Positions 24,095 to 37,186 of a stretch of DNA of 64,000 nt are shown piece after piece. How positions within the stretch are numbered: position 1 is the stretch's first letter; each line of letters begins with the position of its first letter. Below the pieces are notes generated by a model, which saw nothing but the letters and a program-made list of their open reading frames with translations, was not told the origin of the DNA and ran no database searches. The DNA is from Trichoplax sp. H2 (Eukaryota > Placozoa > Uniplacotomia > Trichoplacea). Both the position numbers and the translations under genes were made by a program. Location of the stretch: NCBI GenBank assembly GCA_003344405.1, contig NOWV01000251.1, forward strand, positions 1-64,000, given 5' to 3'.

Positions 24095-24844
24095 ATGACA
24101 GGCTATCAAGATAATGTGCAATGGAGTTTATCACTAGCTAAAAAATTCCATGATGAGAATCTAACGGAAATTTACGATCCGAAAAATGATATTAAATATC
24201 AAATGATGAAGCCTTGGGACATCCAGCTAGCTGCAGAGATTATGTCACAAGCTTATAGCCAAGATAATATGTTTTTCAAATTAATGGGTGTGAGTAAAGC
24301 AGATTATCTACCTAGCGCATTATTAAGCTATAAACAGGCAATGGAAGATAATATGGGAATGGTCGCTAAAACTAGAGATGGAGTTTTGGTCGGCGCTAGT
24401 GGAGCTTACTTAGTAGATACAGCTATAGCTGAAGTCAAGGTAAACTTGGAAGATTACTATGGAAAAAAAGTAGCCCCTATCATGGATATGAGTCGCATTT
24501 TGTTTCAAAATTTTTCAGTCAAAGATTACGATGATCCCAGTCGTATCATTTATATAGATGATACATGTGCTTTATCTCAGTACCGTGGCAAGGGCATCAG
24601 CCTGATGCTATCGTTACTATTGCAGAGTATCTGTCAGCGTCGCAGTTTTACTCATGTATGTTCTATCGCATATCATCCAGCTTTGGCAAGAAACGTAGAA
24701 CATATGCCTGGTTGGAAGAAAATCTCTAGTGTCAATGTTAACAATTATAGCTACCGAAATGAAAAAATATTTGCTCCACTGTATAATCAAGGCTATCGTG
24801 ATGTTACTTTGTTCATTAAGAAATTTATACCAAGTAAGATATAG
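24095..24844 (+). CDS. GNAT-fold N-acetyltransferase-like protein, clade B
   Basis: Intronless frame for 249 residues from MTGYQDNVQWSLSLAKKFHD, collinear with 28434 and 21088. A beta-4-like strand GMVAKTRDGVLVGASGAYLV lies near 88-107, followed by KKVAPIMDMSRILFQNF. Motif A near 153-173, YIDDTCALSQYRGKGISLML, matches the Q/RxxGxG pattern exactly (QYRGKG), so acetyl-CoA binding is well supported. CSIAYHPALARNVEHMPGWK and NYSYRNEKIFAPLYNQGY close the fold, and the protein ends IPSKI. It is closest to 28434. Cellular role and acceptor amine cannot be read from sequence. An E-box 243 bp upstream is shared with other members. Confidence 0.88.
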   Translation: MTGYQDNVQWSLSLAKKFHDENLTEIYDPKNDIKYQMMKPWDIQLAAEIMSQAYSQDNMFFKLMGVSKADYLPSALLSYKQAMEDNMGMVAKTRDGVLVGASGAYLVDTAIAEVKVNLEDYYGKKVAPIMDMSRILFQNFSVKDYDDPSRIIYIDDTCALSQYRGKGISLMLSLLLQSICQRRSFTHVCSIAYHPALARNVEHMPGWKKISSVNVNNYSYRNEKIFAPLYNQGYRDVTLFIKKFIPSKI

Positions 24845-27800
24845 CACTAGCTAAGAATGGTAACTATAGATTAACCTTTATGAAGGGTTGTAAAACAGCG
24901 AGCAACTTTCTTGTTCAAAATATTTATCGAATCGAAAAAGATTGATACAAGATGTATATCTGATGAGTTTGTCTACAAGTTACCTGAATTCAATAAAGCA
25001 TTTTGTAAGGAAATTTTGATATTATGAATGAATAATTAAACTAGGATACCCCAATTGATTGCTGATGCATGGTATATACATGTATTATAAGATATTTTAT
25101 AAAATAAATGTTGTAAAAATGGCTTAGAAGGCTTGTAAATCATTATTGCTATACAACCCTTTAAAAAAGAACGACCGTATCTTAAATAAGCGGTATTTCA
25201 TCCAAACCAGCCAAGAATAATTGGTTAGCATGATTGCTTCAGTTAGCGATTTTGTGATCATTACCGTTATATAATCCAACATACCCAAAAACTAAATCAT
25301 TCCAAATTAAAAATTATTTACTATGAAAGTCTTCAAAAGCAATATCAGGACAGCGATTATGAGCAGTTTCTATTTTTCTGTGTGGAGAGTATCGCTATAT
25401 ATTAGATTGTATTAAAGTATTAACCATCAAATAGACAATGCAGTTGATAGTTTTCGCCTCAAGGAGCACAGAATCGAAAATAGCTTTCAATTTTTGCGTT
25501 ATGCAACAGTGATTCAAAGTTGCACTTTATTTTGTAAGATCGAAAAGGTAGCTATTTATTTCTAGATGATGTTGACACTATCGATCATGACCATTTTCCT
25601 ACGATACTTCAATTGTAAATTAGGTAGAGCAATCAATTACAGATATAACATTAGACTTTATTGAAAGTTGAAGTACTCGTTATTATGGCGTTAAAATAGT
25701 TTATCTCGACATAGGCTAGATTCTGTTGACATAGATTGTTTCAATTTATTGTATAAATAACCCACAGCTATGCATGCTTAGCAGGGAGCTATTATGGTAA
25801 GGTCTATTTGGTACGTTCTAATTACTGAATATGCCTTATATGCGATATGATCGACAATAAGGTGTTAATATAATTGATTTCTATTCCATATATAGCTTGT
25901 AATTGCTAGTGTTGTCTATCTCATTTTTATCGCTACTTCCGCAACAGCTCAGTTGTTTTTCAGCAACGGTTAAAGAAGTTATTTTCTGTCTTTTTCCAAA
26001 AATAATGCAATGAAAAGCCTATCTTACTACGAAAGCATCATGTATGAACCTCCATAATAGCTAGTAAGTTCTCTCTTATCGATTGATCCAATCTTTAGTC
26101 ATAACTAATCTATCGCAAAACGTTAATGAGTGAACCACCAGATATAAATGTTGTACAATGCATACTTCGCTGTCTATTGTGGACAAATTGGCTTCATTAA
26201 AGCTCTCTAGTTGGCCTTGTGTAATACGTATGATTCAAATTAAAGAATTGCGAGCATTTTAAGTTATTAGTTCCTTCAAATGGATAATTGATACGCTTCT
26301 AACAATTTTAAGATCTTAATTATTAACTATCTAAAATTATGCTTGACGATCTGCTATGCATCGCTATATGTCAGATTGATATATTTTAACCTTGAACTAT
26401 ATAATTGAAAATTATATGAAATCTAGTTCCATAATCAATATTTGACACAAGTTAATATGTAGTTCTTTTAATTAGGTAGGCATCGTTGGCGACATCAATT
26501 TATCAGTGTGTTTACAAAAACGAATGCTAGCTCTTTAAATTAGTTCAGTATAACATCATAAACAACGGATACTATTAGTAAACAATCGCAAAGCCTAGAT
26601 TTTTATTCTCTGATTCAGGTCCATAATGCAATATACGCAAATTTAAATCAAATTTAGTGGCCAAAAATGAAGCATGAAAGCAGTACCTCTTAAAATTACT
26701 TCATTATTACAATGTGCATACGTGTTTACTAAAAAGTCTCTTTTGTACGTTACTGAATATTAGTGCTATTAAAGATGAGTTTACTTGATTTTGTTTATTG
26801 CTAGCTTGAAAGATGGCAATTCATCAATGTATTCTTGGAATATGACATATAACATATTCTGGCCAAATATGATATAAACAAGATCTCTAACCTTCACTAA
26901 TACGATACCTTAAAAATTTACTTCAATATTACTATAAATTACAAAACTTAATACGTTCTTTGGTGCACATTTAATATATTGACAGCTCCAAGAGTATATT
27001 AAGTCTTTTTAAGTATGTGTAAGAATAACGAGTTATTTAACTCCAAATTGTCTACTAGGGCATTCAAGACAACAATTAACCCAATTGTAATTATTGCAAG
27101 GTCAATAAGCTATGCTATTCAAATGTTGAAATTGACAAAGATTTAACGAATAAAGAGTATACTTCGTGCATCAGTTAAATAAACTAAATTTAAATAACTA
27201 TGGTTACGATCGTTATTCTTGGTGGCTAATTATAATGCCAATTCGACAATCATTATGATTAGAAATTATATTTCTAGAAAGTTTAAGTACTAATTTCGAA
27301 TATCTATCGTCCTATATGGTAGCATAAAATCATAAGCACCTAATAACTTTCTCACAGAACTCTTCTTTCTAATAGATTGACCAATTTTACATGCGAGAGA
27401 GATCATTGCACAGAGGACAAAAATAATCTAGATATGAAATAAATGCAAGCTAGCGCTCTATCAGTAGATATCAATATTAAAATGGGATCTGAAACTGCAT
27501 GAAATCAATCGGCCATATTTATAAGAATAGTGCCTATTCCTCTTCTATTCGATCAGTAATGAAAAGATTAATGGCGTGTAAAGTAACACAATTCTAACTT
27601 TACCTATATTTTTCTTCCTTAATCTAGTAAATATATTCAATCGCTTGCCATTATTTTAAGCTACTGTACTCTTCCATACGCCTTTCTGTACTAATATTGT
27701 AATTACTACACTATTACTATACTATACATATTATAAGATATTTTGTTGAATGTGAACAACTTTGCTATATCAACATAAACCTAGAGCTACGGCTACAACT

Positions 27801-28190
27801 ACTTTTTACTTCATAACGACAATCTCTTATGTACAGAAACTTTTCTTTCTTTCAATAATAAGAATAGCAACACCTTAGTAATGCTGAGTAAGCACTCTAT
27901 CGCAATTAATAGTAGGAATAAAATGCAGCCTAATCGTAAAATATTTACTTGGGTAATGCAAAGTAGTTTATCATTTAAGAAATTAAAGTGCAAGATCTGT
28001 AAACTGTATCCACACAAATCCTACGTCAAGACAGATCTAAAAGAATCGATTATACTCTTATAACATAATTATACAAATTAAATGCATTAAATTTAAAACA
28101 TATGGTTATAGGTCTCTCATATTGGCCATTCAATCACTATACCAGTTAAAGAAAAGTAGACAATGAATAATAAACTAAGGGGCATAGCCA
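24845..28190. other. Intergenic, no gene recognised
   Basis: About 3.3 kb of AT-rich sequence between two clade B genes. Short opposing frames at 27811-28063 lack recognisable features. No tandem repeat or gene relic was clear by eye. Confidence 0.55.
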
Positions 28191-28193
28191 GAC

Positions 28194-28203
28194 ATCACGT
28201 GAA
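28194..28203. promoter_or_regulatory. E-box ATCACGTGAA upstream of 28434
   Basis: CACGTG at 28196-28201 lies 238 bp before the ATG at 28434, nearly the same spacing as before 21088, 24095 and 2992. Confidence 0.55.
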
Positions 28204-28433
28204 AACCATCTCAACATATCAATTATTATTCTTAAGTTCGTTTTATTTGTCCGCGATAGAGTTAGTAAGTTCAAATTTCCCAATAAGCAACTTACTACTC
28301 GATAATAAATGATGTACTTAAGTCATCTGGATGATATACATTATATGTATGTTATCAACTGAAATTTAAATTTGAATATTTCTGACTAGCTGGACTGCAT
28401 TATTATATTCTTCTCATCTCTCTTTATTTGAAG

Positions 28434-29213
28434 ATGACGGCTAATTCTCATAATCATGTCCAATGGTGCTTTTCATTAGCTAAAACATTTCATGATGAGA
28501 ATTTAACGGAAATTTTCGATCCTAAACACGATATAAAATATCAACTAATGGAAGCATCCGATACTGTACAAGCTGCAGAAATTTTGGCTCATACCTATAG
28601 TCAAGAAAACATGTTTTTTAAAGCCATAAGTTTAAGTAAAGAAGATTATCAACCTGTAGCATTATCACGCTTCAATGAAGCAGTAAAAAATAATGTTGCC
28701 ATAGTCGCTAAAAGTAGTGACGGGGACGTGGCCGGTGTTACTGGAGCTTATTTATTTAGCACAGCCATAGCTGAAGTATGTACAGACTTGGAGGACTTGT
28801 ATGGAAAAAAGGTTGCCCCTATCATGGATATAACACGTCTATTGCTTGAAAACTTCTCTGCGAAAGACTATGATGACCCTAATCATATCCTTTATATCGA
28901 TGGTACATGTGTTTCTTCACAGTACCGCGGTAAATGTATTAGCTTAATGCTACTATTATTACTACAAAGTCTAGGACAACGTCAAGGTTATAGCCATGTC
29001 TGTTCTGTTTTATACCATCCGGCGTTAACAAGAAATGTTGAACGTATGCCTGATTGGAAGAAAATTCGTACTATTGATATTCGTGATTACAGCTACCAAA
29101 ATAAAAACATCTTTAGCCAACTCTATAACCAGAGCTATCGGGAAGTATCTTTATTTTTAAGGAAATATACGCCAGCAACCAGTAATTATAATTATAATCT
29201 AAGATATTATTAA
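28434..29213 (+). CDS. GNAT-fold N-acetyltransferase-like protein, clade B
   Basis: Intronless frame for 259 residues. The ATG at 28434 (MTANSHNHVQWCFSLAKTF) matches the relatives; two in-frame codons upstream of it are not needed. A beta-4-like strand VAIVAKSSDGDVAGVTGAYL and KKVAPIMDITRLLLENF precede motif A, YIDGTCVSSQYRGKCISLML. The acetyl-CoA loop reads QYRGKC, with Cys in place of the final Gly/Ala of QxxGxG, and the first strand has IDG where its relatives have IDD. CSVLYHPALTRNVERMPDWK and IRDYSYQNKNIFSQLYNQSY follow. The C terminus has an odd Asn/Tyr-rich tail (SNYNYNLRYY) after the usual family end. The changes in motif A make catalytic activity less certain than for 24095. Confidence 0.85.
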   Translation: MTANSHNHVQWCFSLAKTFHDENLTEIFDPKHDIKYQLMEASDTVQAAEILAHTYSQENMFFKAISLSKEDYQPVALSRFNEAVKNNVAIVAKSSDGDVAGVTGAYLFSTAIAEVCTDLEDLYGKKVAPIMDITRLLLENFSAKDYDDPNHILYIDGTCVSSQYRGKCISLMLLLLLQSLGQRQGYSHVCSVLYHPALTRNVERMPDWKKIRTIDIRDYSYQNKNIFSQLYNQSYREVSLFLRKYTPATSNYNYNLRYY

Positions 29214-30018
29214 AGCCTATAAGGTAGTTCAGGTTCGTAACTTTGCCTATACTTAGTTCAGGATACTTACACACCAATGACGATAGGTTTTCGTGACAGG
29301 GAACTATTCCTATTTATTAAAGTAGCCCTATTTACATTTATAGTAATCATGATAGCAGCAATTCAAGGTTTATCTTCTATATTTTAATATCGATAGCTAT
29401 TGGATTGCTGTTGAAGCGAAATTTTTTAAAGTGATTCTATTAGATTCGCCGTTAAATTGTTAATAAAACTGTATTTACTAACTGATGATTGTAAATTAAC
29501 AATTTGCCAATGTTTTTTAATTTTCACACCTAATTATTTAACCATCTCGTATAAACATGGAATATGTTGATCTAAGATTAGGTCTACTGTGAAGTACAGA
29601 GCATTATTATAATTCCGTAATTAAAATCTACAGGGAAAGGTAATACTTGTCGGAATTATGGTACTTAGTAAAATTACGACATTTGATGATCTACTATCCG
29701 CTATTACCATTAGGATTGCAATAAGTGCCTGTTTATTTTATTAATATACTTAAACCATAATTAATGATAAATAACAAGATATGACTGATCTTATATGTAA
29801 TATTTTATTTTCGGAAAAGAAAAATAAAATTCGTGGTTGGATAAAGTAAATATTACATTCTGTATTGTTTTCAATTGGTCATATTAAGCCATAATGATCG
29901 ATAACATAACGATATAAAACTAACAAACAATCGTGTAGAAGTAGAATATATAAAATTTCATAGTTTTTCCAGCTGTCATTTTTGTTCCTTATTAAATCGA
30001 TCGTACTGCAAAACGCAT
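29214..30018. other. Intergenic, no gene recognised
   Basis: AT-rich spacer after the last gene of the acetyltransferase array. Nothing supported. Confidence 0.6.
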
Positions 30019-30586
30019 AGTTACAAACCAGCTTCATGACGAAGATAACGTAAAACAAATCTCTAAATTAATATAGTCTCCGGGATTCAGTATCCCTTAA
30101 CTATCTCACAAGAATATAAACGCCTTTGCTTCTACGTTAAACAACTATAGAACTCTTCTTTTATTTAACTATCTACATAGCTTATATACCCTTCGGCAGC
30201 TGCTATCATGCATGAGTCATAACAGTTCATAAAATTTAGTTCATATTGGACAGCTAAATTAATACGGAAAATTATTCATAATCTTAGATATCTACTGAAC
30301 GATTATAGATAATTAGATTACAGTATGTCTATGCACAGAATTATTTATAATATCATCTATAACTGAATATCTTCAGGATATTATCACAAGCGTTACAAGA
30401 CATAACGCTATAATCAATTAACATTGGTTACCGTATGTGAACTCCAACTACAGAAAAGCACAATTTACTTTAACAAAATGATAACTACCGTAGTTCTTAC
30501 TGTAAGTCATTATTAGTTATTTCCATAAATAAATGCTAACCACTAAATTTAGTTATTTACTCTTCACTGTGGTTCGTGCTATGACA
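30019..30586. mobile_element. Diverged relative of the 1194-1627 MITE
   Basis: The left end GTTACAAACCAGCTT is followed by GATAACGTAAAACAAATCTC and ATTCAGTATCCCTTAA, which match 1194-1290 closely. The right end TCTTCACTGTGGTTCGTGCT then ATGACA matches 1604-1627. The middle is longer and diverged (about 568 versus 434 bp). Terminal bases have decayed and no target-site duplication can be seen, so this copy is older. Boundaries are approximate. Confidence 0.65.
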
Positions 30587-31748
30587 ACCCACTCCAACAG
30601 CAACTCTTGTTAGTTACATTTGAGTGACTAATGATACATTTATCCCTCTAATCAGATCAAAATTAGAAAAATAGAAGTTTATTCTACGCATTCATTACTA
30701 ACGTTATCAGCACAAGCATATAAAGGAAATAAAACAAGTTGACTAAGCTACAAGATCTTGCTAACTATTACCGCTACAATATTTTCATTGCAACCATGAA
30801 AAACCTGTCATCATTTATTCCTTACAAATATAACCCCACATGTTTATTGGGTTGTCCGTGCTCTTAAGAACAACACCTCCAGACTAAATTACCGCTACTA
30901 TTTAGTTTGTACACAGTTTTTAATAATATACTTATCTCGACTAATTAAAAGCTACTGTAGTATTTTAGCAATGGCAATAAGAAAAACTACGACATAATGT
31001 CAAATAACGTTGGCATTAGTACCAAATGTACAATGTTAACAGGCTCATCTCTCAGATAAACACAAAGGAACTAAACAGGATTAATTAAAAACGGATTACG
31101 ACAAGATCATTTTCATACTTGCGCGATTAGCATAACTATAGTAATATCTTTCTGAGCTAGTAATCACTAATTTAAATTATTTAACCTTAACTACTCACAT
31201 AAATTATAATTCCATATACTGTATAAACGAAATGATGTCAAGAAAGTAGTACAGCTCTTAGCATAATTAATCAATAAAACAGTATAATTATCTTAGGTGC
31301 AAGAATCCGGTGAAATAAGCTGATTGACTAATTTAGTACTAAGCTTTAAACAGAGAAAGGTCTGAGGTATTTACCATGTGAAAAGGTTTACACTTATGAA
31401 CCGTAAATAACAGGAACACTATCGAAGTAATTTCAAATATGCATCTGTCACTGCGATTTGCAATAGTACGGGAAAATATAAAATGAATAACAACTCATCA
31501 GTCAAATTTGTAAAGAATGGTAAAAATAATTTTTAGGATAGGTAATATTAAAACACTACACCAAGTTTTTATCGAAACCTTTGAGTAACTGATGAATCGG
31601 AGCCTGAATACATCTTAAATTTTCACGACCAAGTAATGTATTAGCATACTGTAAACTACTATACAAGGGATTTATATTTCAAGACAACATTTAGTCAAAT
31701 ATGGATAAATGTTACACGCATAATATAAACAATATTTTAGAAATGTTT
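30587..31748. other. Intergenic, no gene recognised
   Basis: AT-rich sequence downstream of the minus-strand OCRL-like gene. It would include its 3' UTR; no clear signal was chosen. Confidence 0.55.
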
Positions 31749-34700
31749 TCATTCATCGTATTCGTGAGTCAAAAATTGGCACACAAATACTACTCTCCTT
31801 CTCTTCATTTGTTCTAACGCCCTACTTGAGATTTGTTTCTTTCTTATAATAGGTTTTAATAAAATTTCACCGAATATCGTAGCTATAAAATGCGAATATT
31901 TTAGTATGATATATATATCAGAAGATGCATTCGTAATTCACAAATAGGCAGTCAAAATAAACCTTGTCGGTATTAGTACCTAAAGTTTTGGCATCAAGCT
32001 TATTCTTGCCTATTTTCAATAGCAACTTGCGCAAGAAGGCACATACGTATTTAAAGGTATTACGATGACTTGTGGGTATTTGTTGTAGTATCTGCAAGAA
32101 TTACGTATTCGGTACATTAAAACGATAGTCTAATATTTAAACAGTTGTTAGAGTTCGATTTGAATTGCGGCTACTACCTGTTTACATGCTATAAAGTTGT
32201 TACAGTTATCTATGCATTTCTGAAAGAAGGAATGTGGGATCACCGGCTGTGGAAATGCATCCAGGAATTCGAGCAAGCAATTTGCTACTGAAAATGCGCT
32301 AAATTCTTTCGTAATGTAAAGGATTCTACATAACATCATATTACAATTACGATAATAACATTACAACTGGATCGAATTTTAACAAATATGCAAGTTGCCG
32401 AGTTTGAGAAATGGATACTTTCATCTTGAGGAAACGAAAGAGTATCCATTGCATCACGAACATGCATCATTTCAGTTTCTAAACCCGTTTCGGTAAATAT
32501 TCCTTCCTATGTAAATGTGTTTTTATCAGTAAAAATAACTTAGATACAATACAATCTAAATTTACGGATACAAATAATTGCCTATGTTGCACCGTTAATA
32601 GCCTTACTTTTTCCGTGCAATACACATTTAAATAATCCATCAGTAGCCATAATTCTTTAGGAATTTCTAATGGAGTTACATTTCTGTCTGGATGAGCAAT
32701 CTTTTCAAACATTTGCTTTGTATTAAGTTTATCTACCGTCTTCCCATCAGGCTTTCGAATTTTAAGGAAGAAATATAGTACAAAATATTATTAAGGATTT
32801 TTATATAATTTAAAAATGATACCCACTTACCGAATCCAATAAGTCACTTATAGGAATCTCGCGTATACCGCCAGGTATGTACACTAATGTCTCAATTGCA
32901 ACACCAAAACAACTAGGTAGATAGTTACCCGTAATGGATACCTAATTTAGAATGAATACTTTTAGATCGTAACATCAAATTGCCTAGAAAGACAATCGTA
33001 GTACAATACATACAAAATGCTCTTTTCCGTCGTCGAGGTGTAAAATCAAAATGTCTTCTAATTTATCTTCACCAGTATTTAACTTTGTGGCAGTTTCACT
33101 AGTTACTTTCATGATCAAACTTATTTCGGCCGATTTACCTACATTTTAAAACCGATATCGCTCATAAAATGGACAAGTTAGGGAATGCCTTATTTAATGC
33201 CATTAAATATCTAGATTACCTTTCATGATGTTTCCAGATGCAGGCTTAATTTCTAACCATGGTTTGCAATGGTTTGACTCGCCAGGCTTAGGGTTAAAAG
33301 AGTACCTTATAGGAATCTATATAATCGCATACAGGTGTTAAAAAACTTTGGCAATTGATTAATATACGGTTCGTAACCACTAATTAAGTTTCTGCTATAA
33401 AAAAAATTACGAACTAATAAGCTATGGTGGTCAGTATTATTACCTTTCCAGTGTTGACAACATTCAACGTTTCAGTCTTTGAGACATTATATTTTATATC
33501 GCCGAAATTGAACTGAAAGTGGTAAAAGGGAATTACGAAAAATTAATTATGAACGAACCTATCACCTTACATAAGAGTTCAATGAGTACGTGATCGTATA
33601 TTTACTTCTTGTTGGCTAAGCGAAATCTGAGGTAAATGTTCATTTTCATTTTTATCTAAATCTCGAATAACATCATGTAGGATTTCTTGCTGCTTTTCTT
33701 TATTAATGACTTTAATCTAGATAATAGGGCAGGTATGCAAACTCAATATCTACAGAAACACTAATTCTAGTTACGTGCATATAAGAAACGAGCTAATATC
33801 ATAGTTTACTAACAAATACGTTAAAACTTGCAGACACTGGCTTATGATCGCTACATTTCAAAGACGGATGACTGCGATAATCGACAAAGAGAACGTTTGT
33901 AGCTTTCCATAAAATGCGATCGCACCAAGCAGGAGCTCGACACTTTTCACTGTAAATATTTTTATTAAGTAAAAACAGTAAATAACTGTTTTGGCTCGGT
34001 TAGCTATAACAAATAAAGTGTACGTGGTTCACCTTGTATCCCAATTATTAGTACCAGGGTCATACTTATATGTTGGAATGAATTTTATTGGACCTTCTAT
34101 AAAGTTTTGGAAAACTTTTCGCTGGCTCATTTGTTGGTTAAGCTAACGTTGCAAATACGCGTAAAACATTATTAAATTTCAAAAATATACTATACTGGAA
34201 AAAAGACTACACGTATCAATAATGCATCTTTAAATTAAGCTATAAAGGCATAGCTGTTATTGCTCCATGCATTGCTGCACAATTGGTTATTGATTTATTT
34301 TCAACACATGCAAATTATTTGGTAGCTTAACGCTTTTACCTGATCGAACTTGAAGAGATCATCTAAAAGTCCGCTTTTAATCATATCCTTAACTATAGCT
34401 TCATTTCCCGCTATTCGATAATTTAAATCTCCAAACCAGAACGTGGTCCTAATAATAAAGGAATCACACATTTATTAAAAAGTTTCAAATTTTAAGTTTG
34501 CAAACATCAATCTGAATATGACATGTGGTCATTAAATTAACAATTCATTATATTATTGATATGCATACTCATGATCTAGAACCGAGAGAGGCTGACTTGA
34601 GCGACTAAAAAGTTTAGAACTGACTTCTTTAAAATCTTGATTACGTTTCTCAATTTCCTCAGCGTGAGCAGCAAGATGAGAATTGACAAAGCACATTGTA

Positions 34701-37186
34701 GTAAGGTGCAACTTAAATCGTACTGCTACACCTCCTTTATTACCCTAATTTGATAACTTCGTAAGTTAGGCTGTAAATGTGTCCTGGTAAATGTATGATT
34801 ACAGCTTTAACTAGTTTCTATGCATATTTGTAGTTGCATTTAAACACAAAAACTTCTTTAGAATATTACTTGAGACCGGACATTAACACATACTAAAGAT
34901 TTTAACATTTCCTATTAATGATAGATACAAACCATTATTCCCATGATGCCGGTACCAACGTGATCAGCATGAATTTCAGTTATAAATTCTCGAAGATTGG
35001 ATTTTGCATATACTAATAGTAACATTCCCACTAATCTTATACCTCGTACCTGACGGCAAGAAGAAAATCGATAATGTTATGAATATTATAATTAATTAAC
35101 CTACCGTGCTAAATTCTGTCCAACAAACCTTGCACATGTCGATAGGCAAATGCTTGTCAACAATTTTCACCCATTCCTCAGCTCTACTCGATTCTTTTAA
35201 TTGTAGCAAAGCTTCGGCACTAAGATCAAGTTCTTGGAAACTGCATCATGAAATACACGTACATCACTTTCAAAACATTAGCAAGATTATAACTATTATT
35301 CCGCTTCTCACAGTCATAAAAAATTTAATGGTTATGAAAACACTAATTAAACGTAACATCAAAATTGGTGATTGTTTCTTTATAGGAAAAAATTATTCTG
35401 ATTACAAAATACAAACAATAAAATTTTCATATACCCAATAGCAATAATATCTGAATTGCCGTCTTCTTTCCTTAGCCACTCAGAAATGTCTTCCGAAGTC
35501 AGCTGTCCATTGACATTCCATGTGCAAGCTGTAACCCTAAGTATAAATCATGCATTACGTTACCAAAGTATAACAGAGGTATTATGTTGAGACTTTTTTA
35601 TCTTACCTTATTCTTTCATAAGCTGTATATTGATCTTCATACTCTTGCATCCGAAGCCCTATACGAGGATCTCTTAACAATGCTGATTCTGCGTAGTTAT
35701 CCTGAACACCAGCTGGAAAATCGGATTGCAAAACTTTTCGAGCCGTGCTTTCATTGGGGCCAATCAGGCTTTCAGTTTCGTTAACAGTGGAAGCAAGCGA
35801 GCTAGTTTCAGAACTAGCTCCAGATAAAACTATTAGTAATTCATCTTGACTGCTACCGGGATCAAACGTATTGATTGAAACTACAAATGAAATAATCAAT
35901 TACACATTAAGCTTCGATATTGAATGAGCTAAAAATAGGTCCATTTCTGTTCTCTGTAAATTTTACAATAGATATTTATACCTGCAGAGTTTGTAGCTGC
36001 AGATTCAGGTTGACTTTCTTTGATTGTAAGCAAGTACGATCGAATCCATTTGGATGAACTTTGAGAACTGCCTAAAGTAGTTTGCGATACTAGAAGACAA
36101 CAGTATAATTACAATTCATTAAGGCGTCAAACTAAACTTGAAACTAAATTTCTATTTATTATTCATCCTTCATTTAGTATTGCTTCAGTTAAATACAAAT
36201 AGAGCTAACCAATAGTCGCTTTAGTAACTTCTTCCAGAAAATTTACAACAGAAACGGATGACGGAATATTGACAAGCATTTCGTCGTTATCCTGGCCGAT
36301 AAATCGGAGCTTCTTACTATCGTCACCTTCTAAAATGTAGACGAAGGTGTTTAAAGAAGTGCATAATATTAATACTTCTGTTATTGCAAGCGTAAATATC
36401 GATGAACTAGAAATGCCGTAGAACAGTTCAACGTTTTAATTTAATAAAATTACAAGTTATACACGGAAATAGCAAGATCTGCTTCACTAAATATAGCCTT
36501 AAATGCATCAAGTTCTATTGCTTACCCGCGTCAAAATTGATTAATGGTGTTTCTGCAAAATGAATCGAGCAGGAAATGGTCAATACACAGTAAAATGATT
36601 TCACGCAATAAAAAAATTGTATTAAAAAACGGCAGGCTTGATCTTGGTAAGATTTAGGTAATGTATTCTGTATTAACTGCAAGTAAATTAGTTTCATAGG
36701 TTTTGCAACCACATGATTCGTACTGCATTACTTATTCTGCAGTAAAGCAGCTTGTTGATATGAGCTGCCATGATGCATAATGCATGCAATTCTACTGAAC
36801 ATGATAAACTGAATAAGAGATATCGCAACAGTATCAACATATCCTCAGTGACAGGCTATGCACTTGATTATACCACAGTGAATCATTACATTTGTTACAT
36901 TATCGGAAATGGCAGCAAGAACTACTTTCCATGCACTGGTGATTAATGTCAGTTTCGTTAACTATCTGACATCACGTTATTTTAACTTAAGAAAGCAAGG
37001 TAATTGAAGTAGATTAGCAACCACTAGTTTGTTTGTGTAATAAATAAAGCGTACAATTCTGCATAACATTGTCATTAATCTTCAAGTAATTTTATTGCAT
37101 TAAGATATACCATCTTGTACTTTAAAAGGGCCATTAATCGCCATAGAAGCAATAACATGCGGATGATCACTATTAGAGGTGTCCAT
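31749..37186 (-). CDS. OCRL: OCRL-type inositol polyphosphate 5-phosphatase (multi-exon)
   Basis: Removes the 5-phosphate of PI(4,5)P2 and related lipids on endosomal and Golgi membranes in known animals. The gene has about 18 exons. Putative first exon 37111-37186 ([20 protein letters not shown]) resembles the OCRL N terminus. PH-like parts follow at ~36525-36551 ([10 protein letters not shown]) and ~36225-36370. The catalytic domain carries [10 protein letters not shown] (~34410-34445), [12 protein letters not shown] (~34660-34700), PAWCDRILW (~33910-33940) and CSDHKPVSA (~33835-33865), all intact. The ASH domain spans ~32831-33720 (exon 32831-32941: [20 protein letters not shown]). The RhoGAP-like domain uses exons 32608-32751, 32419-32506, 32178-32305, 31980-32091 and 31749-31882, whose phases join cleanly to a stop at 31749. 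The end (FLTHEYDE) has no CAAX box, so OCRL fits better than INPP5B. An exon between the first exon and the ETPL exon was not resolved. Confidence 0.9.

Noticed and set aside
36560-36712. Long minus-strand frame proposed as an OCRL exon upstream of the [10 protein letters not shown] mini-exon
   Set aside because: Joining the first exon (phase 1) to its acceptor gives an immediate stop, and the text does not resemble the OCRL PH region.
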